A DNA stretch of 64,000 nt from Ramlibacter sp. (GTDB taxonomy: Bacteria; Pseudomonadota; Gammaproteobacteria; Burkholderiales; Burkholderiaceae_C), in assembly GCA_019635415.1 (NCBI GenBank), contig JAHBZN010000002.1, forward strand, positions 1,054,001 through 1,118,000. The letters are read 5' to 3'. Within the stretch, counting starts at the first letter, position 1. Every line of letters starts with the position of its first letter. The notes under the pieces are model-generated. The model had not been told where the DNA came from. It saw only the letters and a list, made by a program, of their open reading frames with translations, and made no database searches. This document shows positions 7,473 through 14,928 of this stretch, piece after piece. The translations under genes and the position numbers were made by a program.

Positions 7473-8855
7473 CTATCTCCTGAGAAATTCCGGTGACGCC
7501 AGCAGCAGCGCCAGTGCGGTGGCCGGGCTTTCGGCGCGCGCCAGCGCGGTGGCGGTCGTGGCGCCAAGTCCTGCCGGCAGCAGTTGGGGGCCCAGCACCC
7601 GCGCGTCGACGGTGCCGGCCGCCCGCGACGCGATCTGCTGCGCCAGCTCCACCCGCCGCATCAAAGCGTCGGGCGCCATCCAGCTCTCGGCGACGTCGTC
7701 AAAACCCGCGGGCGAGCCCGGCCGCCACACCGGTTGGCCCAACTGGTTGAGCATGGCGGCGAGCGGCGCGGCCCCCGGCTCGCGCAGGCCCAGTCCGCGC
7801 AGCGATGACAGCGTCCACTCCCAGGGTGTCTTGAACTTGGGCTGCGCGAGGCTCCAGGCTTCGGGCGAGTCGATCAGCGCGCGGTAGACCGTCGGCAGGT
7901 GCCCGCCGCTGCGGGTGAAGGTCTGTGCCAGGCGCTCGGTCAGGGCGGCTGGCGGTGAGTCCCCGACGAAATGCCGTGCCAGCTTGGTCGCGACGTGGCG
8001 GGCCGTTGCCGGGTGGCCTGCAAGATCGCGCAACATGGCCTGGGCCTGCGCCTCACCGGGTTGGTTGTAGCGCTGGCCGAGCAACTGCCGCGCGCCGGGT
8101 TCGTGCAGTGCGGCGCGAAAGGCGAAGCCCCCCGCAGCCCCATCGGCGGGCAGGCCCGGTAGCCCGCCGAGGCTCCAGCCAGTGAGCGCGCGCGAGAGTT
8201 CAATGACGTCGTCCTGCCCGTAGCCGCTGCGCACGCCCAGGGTGTGCAGCTCCAGGATCTCGCGGGCCAGGTTTTCGTTCAGGCCGCGCTGGCGCCCCGG
8301 CCGGCCACGCCGCCCTGCCGGGCTGTCCGGGCCAATGGAGCGGGCCTGATCGAGGTACAGCAGCATCGCGGGGTGGCGTTGCACGGCCAGCAGCATGTCC
8401 TCGAAGCGGCCCAGCACGTGAGGGCGAATCGCCTCGGCTTCGAAGGCGCCCGCCAGCGAGGCGAGGGGGTTCTTGTCGATGGACACCGCGAAATGGTTGG
8501 CCCAGAAATGCACCAGCCGCTCGACCAGCGGCGCCGGGCTGTCCAGCGCCGCTGTGGCGCGGGCATCCACGGCGGCGCGGTAGTGCTCGCGCGACTGGCG
8601 CGCGAGCTGCTGGCGCAGCGCCAGCTCGTTGGCTGCATCGGCCTGGCGCAGCGCGCGCTGCTGTTCAAGGTAGCTGCCAACCAGCGAGGCCGCGGACGGT
8701 TGCGCTGCCCACGCCGGCGGTGCCACGACGTACCGGTCAAACTGGCCGAGCAGCCACGCTTTGGGTGCAGCGGGCCAGGGCTCGTCGGGGCGCGCGCCCA
8801 GGCCGAAGCGGTTGAGTGCGGTTGCGGTGGCTGTGAGGTCAGTGGCTGGGTTCAT
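7473..8855 (-). CDS. DUF1800 family protein
   Basis: 460 residues. It begins ATALNRFGLGARPDE and contains LVERLVHFWANHFAVSIDKN, NENLAREILELHTLGVRSGYGQDDVIELSRALTGW (split here across two adjacent blocks) and LARHFVGDSPP, all conserved DUF1800 segments. No convincing signal peptide is visible, although its partner DUF1501 protein has one. Function is unknown for the family. It lies 67 bases downstream of the periplasmic sensor gene and 3 bases upstream of the DUF1501 gene, consistent with one transcript. Confidence 0.86.
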   Translation of the reverse strand: MNPATDLTATATALNRFGLGARPDEPWPAAPKAWLLGQFDRYVVAPPAWAAQPSAASLVGSYLEQQRALRQADAANELALRQQLARQSREHYRAAVDARATAALDSPAPLVERLVHFWANHFAVSIDKNPLASLAGAFEAEAIRPHVLGRFEDMLLAVQRHPAMLLYLDQARSIGPDSPAGRRGRPGRQRGLNENLAREILELHTLGVRSGYGQDDVIELSRALTGWSLGGLPGLPADGAAGGFAFRAALHEPGARQLLGQRYNQPGEAQAQAMLRDLAGHPATARHVATKLARHFVGDSPPAALTERLAQTFTRSGGHLPTVYRALIDSPEAWSLAQPKFKTPWEWTLSSLRGLGLREPGAAPLAAMLNQLGQPVWRPGSPAGFDDVAESWMAPDALMRRVELAQQIASRAAGTVDARVLGPQLLPAGLGATTATALARAESPATALALLLASPEFLRR

Positions 8856-8922
8856 GGAACCTCCTGGACCCTGTTCAACGCAGCGGCGCCGGAAATCCGT
8901 CGTCAGGAGCCGGGCCGCGGCG

Positions 8923-9384
8923 TCACGGGGGACCGAGCGTGCTGCGCCGCGCCAGCCCGTGCGTCAGCGTGTCGCGGTCCGCGGGGGACAGCGTCGCGGC
9001 GAAGTCGAGCACGGCGGCTTCCAGCCGGGTGCGCGAGGCGGCGTCCGCCTCCCGGATGCGGGTCAGCGCTGCGGTGATGGCCGCGCGGTCGAACTGCGGC
9101 GCGGCCATCAGCCGCAGCACCTCCTGCCGTCCTTCGCGCGCGGTCTGAAGGGTGACAGCCGCCTCGTGGCGCGCTTCGCGCAGTCCCGTGAGGTAGGCGT
9201 GCCGTTGTGCCTCGCCCAGCTCATCGGCTGCGAAGCGCAGGCCTCGCTGGGCGGCCGCGGGTGCACTCGCTGTGGGGCGGTCGGCACCCCACCAGCGCCA
9301 GGCGGCTCCGGCGATGCCGCCCACGAGGAAGATGTTCAGTGCCAGCGAGGCCAACAGTCCACGCCGCATGACGGTCGCGTTCAT
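8923..9384 (-). CDS. Periplasmic heavy-metal-sensor-like protein (CnrR/CpxP-like helical domain)
   Basis: 153 residues: a single N-terminal membrane anchor (about 8-31, LLASLALNIFLVGGIAGAAW) followed by a mostly helical, Arg/Glu/Ala-rich periplasmic domain. The repeated pattern (REARHEAAVTLQTAREGRQEVLRLM and FDRAAITAALTRIREAD, each a separate helix) resembles the periplasmic heavy-metal sensor family, which also senses envelope stress. No Cys or His cluster is visible, so a metal role is doubtful. It overlaps the upstream candidate anti-sigma gene by four bases and probably belongs to the same sensing module. Confidence 0.68.
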   Translation of the reverse strand: MNATVMRRGLLASLALNIFLVGGIAGAAWRWWGADRPTASAPAAAQRGLRFAADELGEAQRHAYLTGLREARHEAAVTLQTAREGRQEVLRLMAAPQFDRAAITAALTRIREADAASRTRLEAAVLDFAATLSPADRDTLTHGLARRSTLGPP

Positions 9385-9815
9385 TCGTCCCTCCAGTCGG
9401 TCAGGGGTTCGCTGAAAGCCGTGACGCGCTCCCCGGCATCAGTCGCCGAGGGCGCAGGCCCGGCGCGCAGGGCCACCGAGACCGCCAGGGCACCCGCCAG
9501 TGTGCCGGCCAGGCCTGCGCCGGCCAGGCCCGCGCCCGGCCACAGCCAGTGCCCGAGCCCGCGCCATCGGCCCGCCGGCCGGGTGGCGGCCACCGGGGCG
9601 GTGGCCAGGACGCGCTGAACCAGCCCTTCATCGGGGGCCTCCACGGTGTGTTGGTCCAGCCAGGCGTCCAGCCGGTCGGCATCGACCCGGGCTTCGTTCG
9701 AGCCGGGCGCCTCGTGATCCAGCAGCTCGCGGGCGGCGGCCTGCTCGTGCGGTGGCCAGCGGCGCGGGTCGCTGCCGCTGGTCTGCAGCAAAGTGCGGAG
9801 TCGTTCGGGGGTCAT
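9381..9815 (-). CDS. Candidate anti-sigma factor (single-pass membrane protein)
   Basis: 144 residues: a soluble N-terminal half beginning MTPERLRTLLQTSGSDPRRWPPHE, then one Gly/Ala-rich membrane segment at about 92-118. I recognise no ZAS zinc motif. The call rests on context: its start overlaps the ECF sigma stop by four bases, its stop overlaps the periplasmic sensor start by four bases, and its topology is cytoplasmic domain plus one transmembrane helix. It may transmit a periplasmic signal to release the sigma factor. It could instead be a structural partner with no sigma binding. Confidence 0.55.
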   Translation of the reverse strand: MTPERLRTLLQTSGSDPRRWPPHEQAAARELLDHEAPGSNEARVDADRLDAWLDQHTVEAPDEGLVQRVLATAPVAATRPAGRWRGLGHWLWPGAGLAGAGLAGTLAGALAVSVALRAGPAPSATDAGERVTAFSEPLTDWRDE

Positions 9816-10369
9816 GGGTGTTCCTTTCCTTCGCCCATGAGCCGGGCGCGCAGCGCGCGCCGGGCCCGGGCCAGCAGGCTTTCGAGTGCCTCGACGCTCA
9901 GTCCCATCAGCATGGCGGCCTCGCTGTTGGACAACTCCTGGTAGTACTGCAGCACCAGCGCCTCGCGCTGGCGGGCGGGCAGGGCCGCCAGCGCCGCGGC
10001 AACCCGGCGGCTGCGCTGGGCGGCCTGCAGTGTTTCAGGGGGGGTGAGGGCCGGATCGACCGGCTCGGGCACATCGTCCGCCGGCGGCTCGTCATGGCGC
10101 GCGCGCAGCCGGTCATAGCAGAGATTGAGCACCACGCGGTGCAGCCAGGTGTCGAAGCGGGCCTGTCCTTCCTGCCAGCGGGCGGCCTGCTTCCAGACGC
10201 GCACGAATGCCTCCTGCGCCACCTCTTCGGCCTCACTGCGCCGACCGAGCAGCCGCTGGGCCAGGGCGAGCACCCGCGGCAGCTTGAGGGAGACGAACTC
10301 GCGCATGGCCCTCGGCTCGCCGCGGCCGACGCGCGCCAGCAATTGCGCATCCGGGTCATCGTTGATCAA
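9812..10369 (-). CDS. ECF-type RNA polymerase sigma factor
   Basis: 185 residues with sigma region 2 (about 20-88: AEEVAQEAFVRVWKQA and FDTWLHRVVLNLCYDRLR) and region 4 (about 128-178: LPARQREALVLQYYQELSN, then EAAMLMGLSVEALESLLARA, the DNA-binding helix-turn-helix). It heads a five-gene minus-strand operon, overlapping the candidate anti-sigma gene by four bases. The 121-base region upstream (10370-10490) is where an autoregulated promoter would be expected; I see a TTGACA-like hexamer there on the minus strand but no defined ECF promoter pair. Confidence 0.9.
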   Translation of the reverse strand: MINDDPDAQLLARVGRGEPRAMREFVSLKLPRVLALAQRLLGRRSEAEEVAQEAFVRVWKQAARWQEGQARFDTWLHRVVLNLCYDRLRARHDEPPADDVPEPVDPALTPPETLQAAQRSRRVAAALAALPARQREALVLQYYQELSNSEAAMLMGLSVEALESLLARARRALRARLMGEGKEHP

Positions 10370-10490
10370 TGGTCACCATGGCTTGCATGAGTCACCGGTT
10401 GCGCAGGCAGGCCCCTTGCACCGGTCCGGTTGTCAACGCTTGAACGGGGCCGGCGCGCGAATCCGTCGCTGGCGCCGTGACATACCGCCC

Positions 10491-10793
10491 TCAGGCGGAT
10501 TTGGCCAGCAACTCGAAATGCTCAACCGTGGGCGGCGCGGCAAAAAACGGGCCGACGATGGCGCGCCATTCGGCAAACAATGGGCCGCCGCGGAACGCCA
10601 CGGTGTGGTCTTCAAGGGTGTCCCAGAAAATCTGCAGGATGTAGCGCTCGGGCGATTCGATGCCCTTGTTGACCTTGAACCCCCGGAAACCCTGAGCCCG
10701 GGAGATGACGGTGGCGATGCCGCGCTGGATGGCCTCGTCAAAGGCGGCCTGCTGGCCGGGCGCGATGCGGATGTCGGCAAGTTCAAGAATCAT
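10491..10793 (-). CDS. Small antibiotic-biosynthesis-monooxygenase (ABM) domain protein
   Basis: 100 residues matching the ABM/dimeric alpha-beta barrel fold: MILELADIRIAPGQ, the central FRGFKVNKGIESPERYILQI and WDTLEDHTVAFRGGPLFAEW. Such proteins are cofactorless monooxygenases, isomerases or haem-binding enzymes. It is the last gene of the Rieske/ligase/ferredoxin operon, 17 bases after the ferredoxin stop. Its conserved association there suggests it handles a quinol-like or labile oxidation product (inference). Start ATG at 10791-10793. Confidence 0.75.
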   Translation of the reverse strand: MILELADIRIAPGQQAAFDEAIQRGIATVISRAQGFRGFKVNKGIESPERYILQIFWDTLEDHTVAFRGGPLFAEWRAIVGPFFAAPPTVEHFELLAKSA

Positions 10794-10810
10794 GGGGTGG
10801 CTCCTCGGCT

Positions 10811-11155
10811 TCAGTGCTGGCTGGCAGGCAAGTCTAGCGTGAGGCCGTCGAGCGCGCTGGTCAGCTCGATCTGGCAGCTCAGCCGGCTGTTGGCCTCGCG
10901 GGGTGCCGAGGTGAACTCCAGCATGCCGAGCTCGTCCCCCGAGGGCGCGGGCAGCAGGCTGGCGTGGGGCTCGCGCACCATCACGTGGCAGGTGCCGCAG
11001 GTCAGCAGCCCGCCGCAATCGGCCTCGATCCCGGTCACGTTGGCGGCCACCGCCGCCTGCATCAGCGACTGCCCCGTTTGGGCGTGAATTGTGGCTGTAG
11101 CCCTTTGCGGATGGTCGCTGTGCGCTACAAAATGAATAGCAATGGTCGGTGTCAT
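10811..11155 (-). CDS. [2Fe-2S] ferredoxin with repeat-derived N-terminus
   Basis: 114 residues of adrenodoxin/putidaredoxin type. Cluster ligands are C47, C53, C56 and C94 (ADCGGLLTCGTCHV and RLSCQ). It probably delivers electrons to the Rieske oxygenase of the same operon; no ferredoxin reductase gene is adjacent, so a general reductase must serve it. Residues about 4-24 are encoded by a copy of the 46-bp dispersed repeat (core 11098-11143), and this part looks unlike the usual short first strand of the family. Start ATG at 11153-11155; the ligase stop is 11 bases upstream. Confidence 0.87.
   Translation of the reverse strand: MTPTIAIHFVAHSDHPQRATATIHAQTGQSLMQAAVAANVTGIEADCGGLLTCGTCHVMVREPHASLLPAPSGDELGMLEFTSAPREANSRLSCQIELTSALDGLTLDLPASQH
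11098..11143 (+). repeat. Dispersed 46-bp repeat core, copy E (inside ferredoxin gene, antisense to it)
   Basis: Reads TAGCCC, 20 nt, GCTAC, AAAATGA, ATAGCAAT, with the same spacing as the five other copies. GGCTGTAGCC just at the left end forms a small inverted repeat, and GCTAC/ATAGC forms a second. It encodes most of the first 24 residues of the ferredoxin on the opposite strand. Confidence 0.75.
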
Positions 11156-11166
11156 GGGGGCTCCGG

Positions 11167-12645
11167 TCAGAACCGGCTGAAGTATTCGCGCCGCTGGAAA
11201 TCGTCCTTGTCCTCGGCCAGTTCGTAGCGCGCGAGTTCGGACTGCTTGATGCGGCTGAAGTAGTGGATGAAGTCGGCGCCGAACGCGTCCACCAGCACGC
11301 GGTCGCCCTGCAGGGCCTGCAGGGCCTCACCCAGGCTGGTGGGCAGGCGTGGGTGGGCGTCGGCGTACGGGCTGTCGGTGGCCTGCGGGGCCGTCAGCCG
11401 GCGCTGCAGCCCGTCCAGGCCAGCGTGGATCTGGGACGCCAGGTACAGGTAGGGGTTGGCGGCGGGCTCGCCAATGCGGTTCTCGATGCGCGTGCCGGCG
11501 TCACCGCACTCACCCACCACGCGCAGCATGGCGCCCCGGTTGTCGCGGCCCCACAGCACCGATTGCGGCGCCAGCGCGTTGGGGCGGAAGCGGCCGAAGC
11601 CGTTGACCGTGGGCGTGCAGAACACGGCCATGCCGCGAGCGTGCTCGAGCAGGCCCGCCAGGTAGTGTTCGCCGGCCGCGGACAGGCTGTGCTGCGCATC
11701 GGCCGCGCTGCTGCCCGGCGCGGGCTGGTCGCGGCGGAACAGGTTGGCGCCGCTGGCCAGGTCCACCAGCGACTGGTGCAGGTGCCAGCCGCTGGACATG
11801 ATGTTGGCAAAGGGCGGCCGGCACATGAATGTGGCGTGGTAGCCCGCGCGGCGCAGGGCCTGCTTCGCGGCGCTGCGAAACAGCACCATGTTGTCGGCGG
11901 CGGTCAGGGCGTCGGTCACGTCGAACACCGCCTCGACCTGGCTCGGACCCAGTTCCACTTCGAGAGACAGCAGCGGCAGGCCCAGCGCCTGCGCCGTGTG
12001 CTGCAGGATGCGCAGCGGCTCCTCGGCCAGGTCGTACCAGGCCTCGGTGAGCAGGTTGTAGCCGGGGTGGATCAGCGCCACTTCGGGCGGCAGGCCGGGC
12101 CAGGCGGCCTGCGCCGGGTCCAGCAGGTCCTGGGTGCCGGTGATGCGGTAGATGTGCAATTCCACCTCCAACCCGCAGCGCATGCCGTAGCCCTCGGCCG
12201 CCAGGCGCGCCAGCGCGCGCTGCAGCACGCGGCGCGTGTCCTGCTCCACCGGGGTGCCATCCTGGAACCAGGGCTGGCACTGCACCCAGCCCGTGGCGGG
12301 GGTCCAGGGCAGTTGCCGGAAGCTCGCGGGATCGGCCAGCAGCATCAGGTTGTTGGCCTGGCCGAAGCCGGGCAGGCCGGCCGTGCCGCCGGGCTCGAAC
12401 ACCTTGAACGCCGTGCGGTCGGAGGTGTCCTTGAGCATCAGTGTGCTGACCATGCCCACACCCGACGCCATGGCTTGGGCCGCGGCGCCGGCCACGAGCG
12501 TCTTGCCGCGTGTCACGCCGTGGATGTCGCACCACGCGAAGCGCACCAGCTCGAGGCCGCTGCCGTCGATCAGCCGGCTGGCGCGCTCCAGGGCCTGCTG
12601 GCGGGCGGCGTCGTGCACGCCGCAGCGCTGTGCGAAGCGGGTCAT
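11167..12645 (-). CDS. Glutamine-synthetase-like gamma-glutamyl ligase
   Basis: 492 residues of the glutamine synthetase family. Catalytic blocks are recognisable: GLEVELHIY (metal Glu pair), LGPSQVEAVFDVTDA, PFANIMSSGWHLHQSL, ALAPQSVLWGRDNRGAMLRV and IENRIGEPAANPYLYLASQI. The N-terminal part (GLELVRFAWCDIHGVTRGKTL) is the beta-grasp domain typical of PuuA-like ligases. True GlnA is unlikely given the setting: its ATG overlaps the Rieske oxygenase stop by four bases. In aniline degradation a ligase of this family (TdnQ type) glutamylates the amine before ring dioxygenation. A comparable role here is inference. Confidence 0.85.
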   Translation of the reverse strand: MTRFAQRCGVHDAARQQALERASRLIDGSGLELVRFAWCDIHGVTRGKTLVAGAAAQAMASGVGMVSTLMLKDTSDRTAFKVFEPGGTAGLPGFGQANNLMLLADPASFRQLPWTPATGWVQCQPWFQDGTPVEQDTRRVLQRALARLAAEGYGMRCGLEVELHIYRITGTQDLLDPAQAAWPGLPPEVALIHPGYNLLTEAWYDLAEEPLRILQHTAQALGLPLLSLEVELGPSQVEAVFDVTDALTAADNMVLFRSAAKQALRRAGYHATFMCRPPFANIMSSGWHLHQSLVDLASGANLFRRDQPAPGSSAADAQHSLSAAGEHYLAGLLEHARGMAVFCTPTVNGFGRFRPNALAPQSVLWGRDNRGAMLRVVGECGDAGTRIENRIGEPAANPYLYLASQIHAGLDGLQRRLTAPQATDSPYADAHPRLPTSLGEALQALQGDRVLVDAFGADFIHYFSRIKQSELARYELAEDKDDFQRREYFSRF

Positions 12646-14099
12646 GCGCCGACCGTTCGGGCGGCGTCTTCCGGGCCCTGCGGGAGCCCTTCGGCGGGGG
12701 CGGGACCGGCGGGCGCGGGGGCGTTCCATGGCGCCGCATCGCGCTTGGCCTGGGCCTGCTCGCGCCACCACTGCGCCCAGGTGCCGGCCGGGGCCACCCC
12801 GTCCACCGTGTCGGGGCCGGTCATGCCCGCGGCCTGCGACGCGTCGGCCGGGCCGGGCGGCACGCCGCCCGCCTGCACGGCATCGATCGCCTTGAGCAGC
12901 ACGCGGCGGTTGGCCATGATGATCTTGTCCGACGTGCCTAGGTGCTCGCGCGTGCGGTCCTGGATGGCGCCCATGCTTTCCACGGCCCATTGGTCGTGCA
13001 CGTTGATGTCCTCCTCGCCCATGCCCAGGTAGGTCTGGGTGCGCTGCTCCTCGGCGTTGAAGCCCCAGTTGTTGTGGCGCCCGGCGTTGGGGATGTAGTC
13101 GGGCAGGGTGATGAACTGCTGGCGCTGGGCGCGCATGGCCTCGCGGTCCAGCGGCCCGGCAAAGCTGGTGAAGAAGGAATACCAGTAGGTGTGCGTGTCA
13201 TCCACCGGCACATGCATCTGGGTGATCGTCATGGTCTCCGACAGCGGGATGACAAAGGTGGCCGGGAAGATGGCGTTGGTCACGCGCACATGGGTGAGCT
13301 CCTCGGTCATGGGGCGCAGCGCCGTGATCTGCAGGCCGTAGGGCCGGGGCTCGAAGCTGATCTCGGGTTGCGCGAACTCGCGCATGATGCGCGTCATCGG
13401 CCACCGCTCACCGTCAATCGCGCCGGCGCTGGCACTGCGGAACTGCTTGCCCGCGGCGTTGCTGCCAATGTCGGCCAGCGCCTCGTCCTGCAAGAAGCGG
13501 TGCAGGAACGAAGGATGCGCCGGGTCGATGCCCACCTCGAAAGCCTGCAGCCAGTTGGCGTTCCATAGGCCCTTGAAGGCGAAGGTGTGGCTGGCCGGCG
13601 CCGTGAAGCAGTCAAACGCGGGGAAGGGCGGCGGCTCGGCGCCCTCGGGGCCCATCCAGGCGAACAGCGCACCGCATTGCTCAACCACCGGGTAGCTGCG
13701 CTGGCGCACGCGTTCGCACAGCTTGCTGCCCGTGGGCTCGGCCGGTGTCTGCAGGCAGGTGCCGTCCACCGCGAATTTCCAGCCGTGGAACGGGCAGCGC
13801 AGGCCGTCGCCGCCGGGGGCGCCTTCGGCGGCCGACTCGAGCCGGCCGAACGACAGGTCGGCGCCGCGGTGCGGACAGTCGCGGTCCAGCAGGCCCCAGC
13901 GGCCCTGGCCGTCCCTGAACAGCACCAGGTCCTGCCCCATCACGCGCACGGCTTTCACGGGCCGCTGCGCCATGCGCGGGTCCAGCGCGGGATTGAACTC
14001 GTCCACCAGCGCCACCGGCTGCCAGTAGCGGCGCAGTACCTCGCCGCAAGCGGTGCCGGGGCCAATGCGGGTGATCAATTCGTTCTGTTCTGCTTTCAT
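12642..14099 (-). CDS. Rieske non-haem iron oxygenase, alpha subunit (phthalate-dioxygenase-like)
   Basis: 485 residues. The start RIGPGTACGEVLRRYWQPV is typical of the phthalate 4,5-dioxygenase/LigX-like group. The Rieske cluster motif is CPHRG (about 75-79) with CPFHGW (about 102-107). The catalytic domain shows the NWLQAFEVGIDPAHPSFLH block carrying the D/H iron ligands. The C-terminal 60 residues are Ala/Pro-rich and look disordered. It is the first gene of a four-gene operon with a ligase, ferredoxin and ABM protein. The group attacks aromatic acids, O- and N-alkyl groups; the substrate here is unknown but probably requires glutamylation first. Confidence 0.9.
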   Translation of the reverse strand: MKAEQNELITRIGPGTACGEVLRRYWQPVALVDEFNPALDPRMAQRPVKAVRVMGQDLVLFRDGQGRWGLLDRDCPHRGADLSFGRLESAAEGAPGGDGLRCPFHGWKFAVDGTCLQTPAEPTGSKLCERVRQRSYPVVEQCGALFAWMGPEGAEPPPFPAFDCFTAPASHTFAFKGLWNANWLQAFEVGIDPAHPSFLHRFLQDEALADIGSNAAGKQFRSASAGAIDGERWPMTRIMREFAQPEISFEPRPYGLQITALRPMTEELTHVRVTNAIFPATFVIPLSETMTITQMHVPVDDTHTYWYSFFTSFAGPLDREAMRAQRQQFITLPDYIPNAGRHNNWGFNAEEQRTQTYLGMGEEDINVHDQWAVESMGAIQDRTREHLGTSDKIIMANRRVLLKAIDAVQAGGVPPGPADASQAAGMTGPDTVDGVAPAGTWAQWWREQAQAKRDAAPWNAPAPAGPAPAEGLPQGPEDAARTVGA

Positions 14100-14128
14100 C
14101 GGGGTTCCTGGAAGGAGGTGTTTGAAAA

Positions 14129-14158
14129 CGGTATACCGAAATTTAAATTCAGTGTACA
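14129..14158. promoter_or_regulatory. Candidate GntR operator region between Rieske operon and GntR gene
   Basis: Three palindromic pieces are packed together: CGGTATACCG at 14129-14138, AATTTAAATT at 14140-14149 and GTGTAC at 14153-14158. GTATAC/TGTACA-type cores are common in FCD-GntR operators. The site lies 30 bases upstream of the Rieske start and about 10 bases upstream of the GntR ATG, so it could repress both. Confidence 0.5.
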
Positions 14159-14167
14159 GTCGTGGCC

Positions 14168-14890
14168 ATGAACTTGCAAGAGACCGTTCTGATCCAGTTG
14201 CGTGACCTGATCCTGCGCGGTGACTTCGAGCCCGGCCAGCGGCTGGCGGAGCAACAGCTCGCCGAGCGGCTGGGCGCGTCGCGCACCCCGGTGCGTGCCG
14301 CGCTGGTCACGCTGGAGCAGGAGGGCCTGGTGGAGGCCAATGACACCGGCAAGTACCTGGTGCGCCAGTACACCCCGCGCGAGGTGGCCGATGCCATTGC
14401 CGTGCGTGGCCACCTCGAGGGCATGGCCGCGCGGCTGGTGGCCGAGCATGGCGTGTCACGCCAGTTGCAGGGCGACCTGCAGGCCTGCCTGGCCGAGGGC
14501 GACGAAGCCCTGGCCGCCAACCCCTTGACCTTTGACAGCTATGCCGCCTACGCGGCCATGAATGACCGCTTCCATGCGCTCATCCTCGAGGCCTGTGGCA
14601 ACCGCGCGCTGCAGCGTGCCGTGGCGCTGAACGACAAGCTGCCATTCGCCTCGGCGTCGGCCATGCTGCCCATGCAGTCCACGCTGGAGCAGGACCGTGA
14701 CTGGATGCATTACGCCCATCGCCAGCACCACATGCTGGTGGCCGCGCTGCAGGCCGGCGAGGGCGCCCGCGCCCAGGCGCTGGCCGTGGAGCACGTCGAG
14801 GTGGCCCAGATGAACATGCGCATGGCGCTGGAGCGGCGCGCCGAGACCGAGCGCGTGATGCCCGCGATCCGGCTGGTCGTGGGGCGCTGA
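14168..14890 (+). CDS. GntR family regulator, FCD subfamily
   Basis: 240 residues: an N-terminal winged helix (LILRGDFEPGQRLAEQQLAERLGASRTPVRAAL, here described in two parts, residues about 14-45) and a C-terminal all-helical FCD ligand domain with FHALILEACGNRAL and HHMLVAAL, whose Asp/His residues normally bind a metal and a carboxylate. I start at ATG 14168; a GTG two codons upstream (14162) is possible. It is divergent from the Rieske/ligase operon across about 68 bases containing palindromes, so it is the likely local regulator. Confidence 0.88.
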   Translation: MNLQETVLIQLRDLILRGDFEPGQRLAEQQLAERLGASRTPVRAALVTLEQEGLVEANDTGKYLVRQYTPREVADAIAVRGHLEGMAARLVAEHGVSRQLQGDLQACLAEGDEALAANPLTFDSYAAYAAMNDRFHALILEACGNRALQRAVALNDKLPFASASAMLPMQSTLEQDRDWMHYAHRQHHMLVAALQAGEGARAQALAVEHVEVAQMNMRMALERRAETERVMPAIRLVVGR

Positions 14891-14908
14891 GCCCCGCGCG
14901 AGCGGGGC
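14891..14908 (+). terminator. Hairpin after the GntR gene, possible weak terminator
   Basis: GCCCCGC and GCGGGGC form a perfect 7-bp stem around a GCGA tetraloop, starting immediately after the GntR stop codon. No run of T follows, so it may be a pause or RNA-stability element rather than a complete terminator. It separates the GntR gene from maiA. Confidence 0.35.
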
Positions 14909-14928
14909 AGGGTTTATCCTTGCGCTCC

